Of a stretch of DNA of 64,000 nt, positions 62,063 to 64,000 are shown one piece after another; the first letter of the stretch is position 1, and every line of letters starts with the position of its first letter. Location of the stretch: assembly GCA_964035575.1 (NCBI GenBank), contig OZ037926.1, positions 434,001 to 498,000 of the forward strand, given 5' to 3'. The DNA comes from Rhynchopus sp. YZ270_cl-10 (taxonomy: Eukaryota > Euglenozoa > Diplonemea > Diplonemida > Diplonemidae). A model generated the notes under the pieces. The model was not told the origin of the DNA and searched no databases. It saw only the letters and a list, made by a program, of their open reading frames with translations. The position numbers and the translations under genes are program-made.

Positions 62063-62932
62063 TTACTTGGCCCCGCAGTCCTTACCCGACTGAATGGCGT
62101 ACACCATTGCGTGGGAAAGGTCAGCTGTGATATCGATCACCGTGTTGCTGCACTCCACACCCTTGGGGTTGGCCTCGCAGTGCTGGACAGCGGCCTTCAC
62201 TTTGTTTGCTGCCTTGGTGGCCCACTGGATGGTGGTCTGGATGTCAATTGCGCATGCAGACTCAGTCACGATCCCACAGGTCGCCAGCGCCTTTGCTGCC
62301 GACTCAACACCAAGCGCAATGGTGACAGCGGCAGCCTCAGATGCTCCGGCACACTTCACACCCTCCTCACAGGCGGCAATGGCATCCTTGACGTTGGTGA
62401 TGGATCCGATGATGGAGGTAATGACTGCAACGAGGTCTCCCTGGCAGGCAGGGGTGAAGGAGATGGAGGAGTTGTACTTAGCGTGGAGGGCGGGGGAGGC
62501 GCAGGCGGAGGTTGCGAGGACAACGTTCTGCACGGTGTGGCCGAGGTGCGAGGCGGCGTCCAGGATGTCCACGGTGCAGTCCATCTTGCTGCCGGACTTG
62601 CTGCAGTCGGTTGCCGCCTGGGTGGCAGTGTCGAGCACCTGGTTGAGCCCTGCGCCCGCCGCGTTCACATCAGCAGTGCACGCAGCACCTGCTCCATCGC
62701 ATGCCACCAGCGTGCTTCCAACCTGCCCCGCAAGCGTGGTGATCTGTGCGCTGAACCCCCTCACCTTAGCAAGGCACGCAGACTCGTCCCCTCCCTTGCA
62801 GACCTGCGAGATGACGTGAATGTCCTCCGCAGCAATCGCAACATCGGCAACGGACTGCACAATAGTGTTGACACACTGCTGGCTGTTGGCTGCGGCCAGG
62901 ACGGCGGCGCTCAGCATCAGGAAGGTGCGCAT
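62063..62932 (-). CDS. Secreted protein with two helical Cys-staple repeats
   Basis: One exon, 289 aa, starting MRTFLMLSAAVLAAANSQQC (signal peptide). The first module has VCKGGDESAC, STLVACDGAGAACTADV and TDCSKSGSKMDCTVDILDAA, the same order and spacing as KGNETTC, DCGFESAACAADI and DCAQTTKTACIADIES in 46595-48673. The second module (ACQGDLVAVITSI, AACEEGVKC, ATCGIVTESACAIDIQ, QHCEANPKGVEC, ending KDCGAK) repeats it more loosely. The MRTFL start is the same as in 48673. It is a two-repeat, diverged member of the family, likely secreted. Function unknown. Confidence 0.8.
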   Translation of the reverse strand: MRTFLMLSAAVLAAANSQQCVNTIVQSVADVAIAAEDIHVISQVCKGGDESACLAKVRGFSAQITTLAGQVGSTLVACDGAGAACTADVNAAGAGLNQVLDTATQAATDCSKSGSKMDCTVDILDAASHLGHTVQNVVLATSACASPALHAKYNSSISFTPACQGDLVAVITSIIGSITNVKDAIAACEEGVKCAGASEAAAVTIALGVESAAKALATCGIVTESACAIDIQTTIQWATKAANKVKAAVQHCEANPKGVECSNTVIDITADLSHAMVYAIQSGKDCGAK

Positions 62933-64000
62933 TGTTGAGTGGTGTTTTTTGTGTGGGTGTTATTTGCTGTTTTGAGTAGTGTTCAAAAAGTTAACATCGT
63001 TAGTAACCACATCGGTGGGTTCGCTATTCCATGGCAGCGAAACCTTAAGGAGGGAGGACAACTTTGGGTTTTGGTTTCTTGGGAATGGGTGTCGTCTGTT
63101 TTCAGGAGAAAAGAGGGGACTCAGGGAGGATGTGTTCTTTTTATTATTATTTTGTCTTTTTTGCATATTTATTGGATTGTGTCATGTTTTATTTTTGTTC
63201 CATCTGTTGTGTCTTCGGCATGTCTCCCCAAGCCTCGTTCGAGCAGAGACTCGGACACACATCCCATGTACAAACGCATACCACCTGCAGGCTCAGCTCA
63301 GAAATGTATCCTCTGGTTTCTTTGCTGTGCACATCTGTTCCCGCTGTATCTAGCTTGGCAACTATGCGGGAAAGGGTGGTTTTTGTTTGGTCTCGTTTTC
63401 TTGCGCACGTGAAAGGTACGCACAAGAAAGGTGGATGACCGAAGAATAAAATGGAACTGTATGGAAGAGTAGTCAAGAGAAGCAACTTTTAAAGGTAGGA
63501 CATATAAAGAAAACGCTGAAGTTGAAGTCCCTGGTGCAGCCTGCAGACACACAGAGCCGCCACAGAGCCAATTTCAGAACCAAGAATAGAAAAAAAAAGG
63601 GGCGAAAGGCAAACGTCAAAAAAGGGACAACCAAACCATCCACCTCTTCTCCAACCACCCCTCCCGTGTCGTGTCCACGTGTGTGTGTGGTGCACGCGAG
63701 GGGAGGGAATGGTGGGGAACGGTTGGACAGGGCCGGCCACCGCAGCCATGTTTCTTGTGCGCTTGTGGTGTGCAGAGACGTCGCTGAGGCAACAGGACTG
63801 CACTGCATGCGAAACATGGGGAGTGGAATGTGGACACAACAAGGCGACATTGTCACCTCCCTTTTGCTTTTGTTTGCAGTATCATAGAGGGAATAGGGAT
63901 AGGGATAGGAATAGGGATGTGGCAGGCATAGAACAAAGTATACACCAACGCATGCACTCAACAAAGATGCTGTACGTGGGCCACATGAACATGGTCTAGT
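62933..64000. other. Right-edge region, no gene supported
   Basis: 62933-63480 is plain. 63500-63880 is more GC-rich, with short frames on both strands but no start, signal or family I trust. 63893-63920 is a GGGATA/GGAATA microsatellite-like run; similar runs occur at 45138-45170 and 59302-59330. Confidence 0.4.

Noticed and set aside
63489-63964. Minus frames at the right edge
   Set aside because: GC-rich but with His/Pro/Thr-biased composition, overlapping frames on both strands and no domain or signal peptide.

Overview
The window looks like nuclear DNA of a euglenozoan protist, most likely a diplonemid. Every gene I can support, 13 in all, lies on the minus strand, as expected of a unidirectional (polycistronic) gene array. 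Genes have short GT-AG cis-introns, almost always with a GTAT donor and in phase 0. A decayed fragment of 18S rRNA has a eukaryotic core (rRNA sense: AATAGCGTATATTAATGCTG) that I read as euglenozoan-like. Coding DNA is GC-rich and clean. Intergenic DNA is full of A/T homopolymers, small hairpin repeats and TIR (terminal inverted repeat) elements. The diplonemid placement is inference; I cannot run a search.

Layout, by increasing coordinate: partial secreted protein (1-641); 261-bp tandem duplication (801-1322); class 3 lipase with TPR-like repeats (1965-5207); 5.4 kb of repeats with a 1-kb TIR element; small secreted Cys protein (10569-11321); 18S fragment near 11.6 kb; EF-hand coiled-coil protein (12952-14385); glucosidase II beta subunit (14774-16991) with a TIR element in its first intron; small membrane protein (17207-17644); PPP1R21/FERRY-2-like coiled-coil protein (18070-20488); importin-11-like karyopherin (22010-25285); about 6 kb of repeats with nested TIR elements; kinesin-13-like motor (31206-34100); NOL12/Rrp17-like nucleolar protein (35266-36224).

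The right half is dominated by secreted or surface Cys-rich proteins. A 1659-aa protein (39810-44789) has 12 repeats and a 692-aa paralogue (46595-48673) has 5, both built from a roughly 137-aa helical module with C-x(5-10)-C staples. A 1549-aa type I membrane protein (51456-56105) carries nine copies of a Cys module and five pacifastin-like motifs. A 289-aa two-repeat member of the helical family lies at 62063-62932. The spaces between hold a palindrome of about 1.25 kb (56407-57651) and a 1.9-kb element with long repetitive TIRs (60102-61999).

The most unusual signals are (1) a dispersed family of small hairpins that share a CTCTCGT-like loop, have stems that change in compensated pairs, and lie almost all in one orientation; (2) the helical Cys-staple repeat family; and (3) TIR elements inside introns, including an 85/107-bp pair with 5-bp target duplications found only in introns here. 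I saw no tRNA gene, CRISPR array, retrovirus-like element or Polinton.
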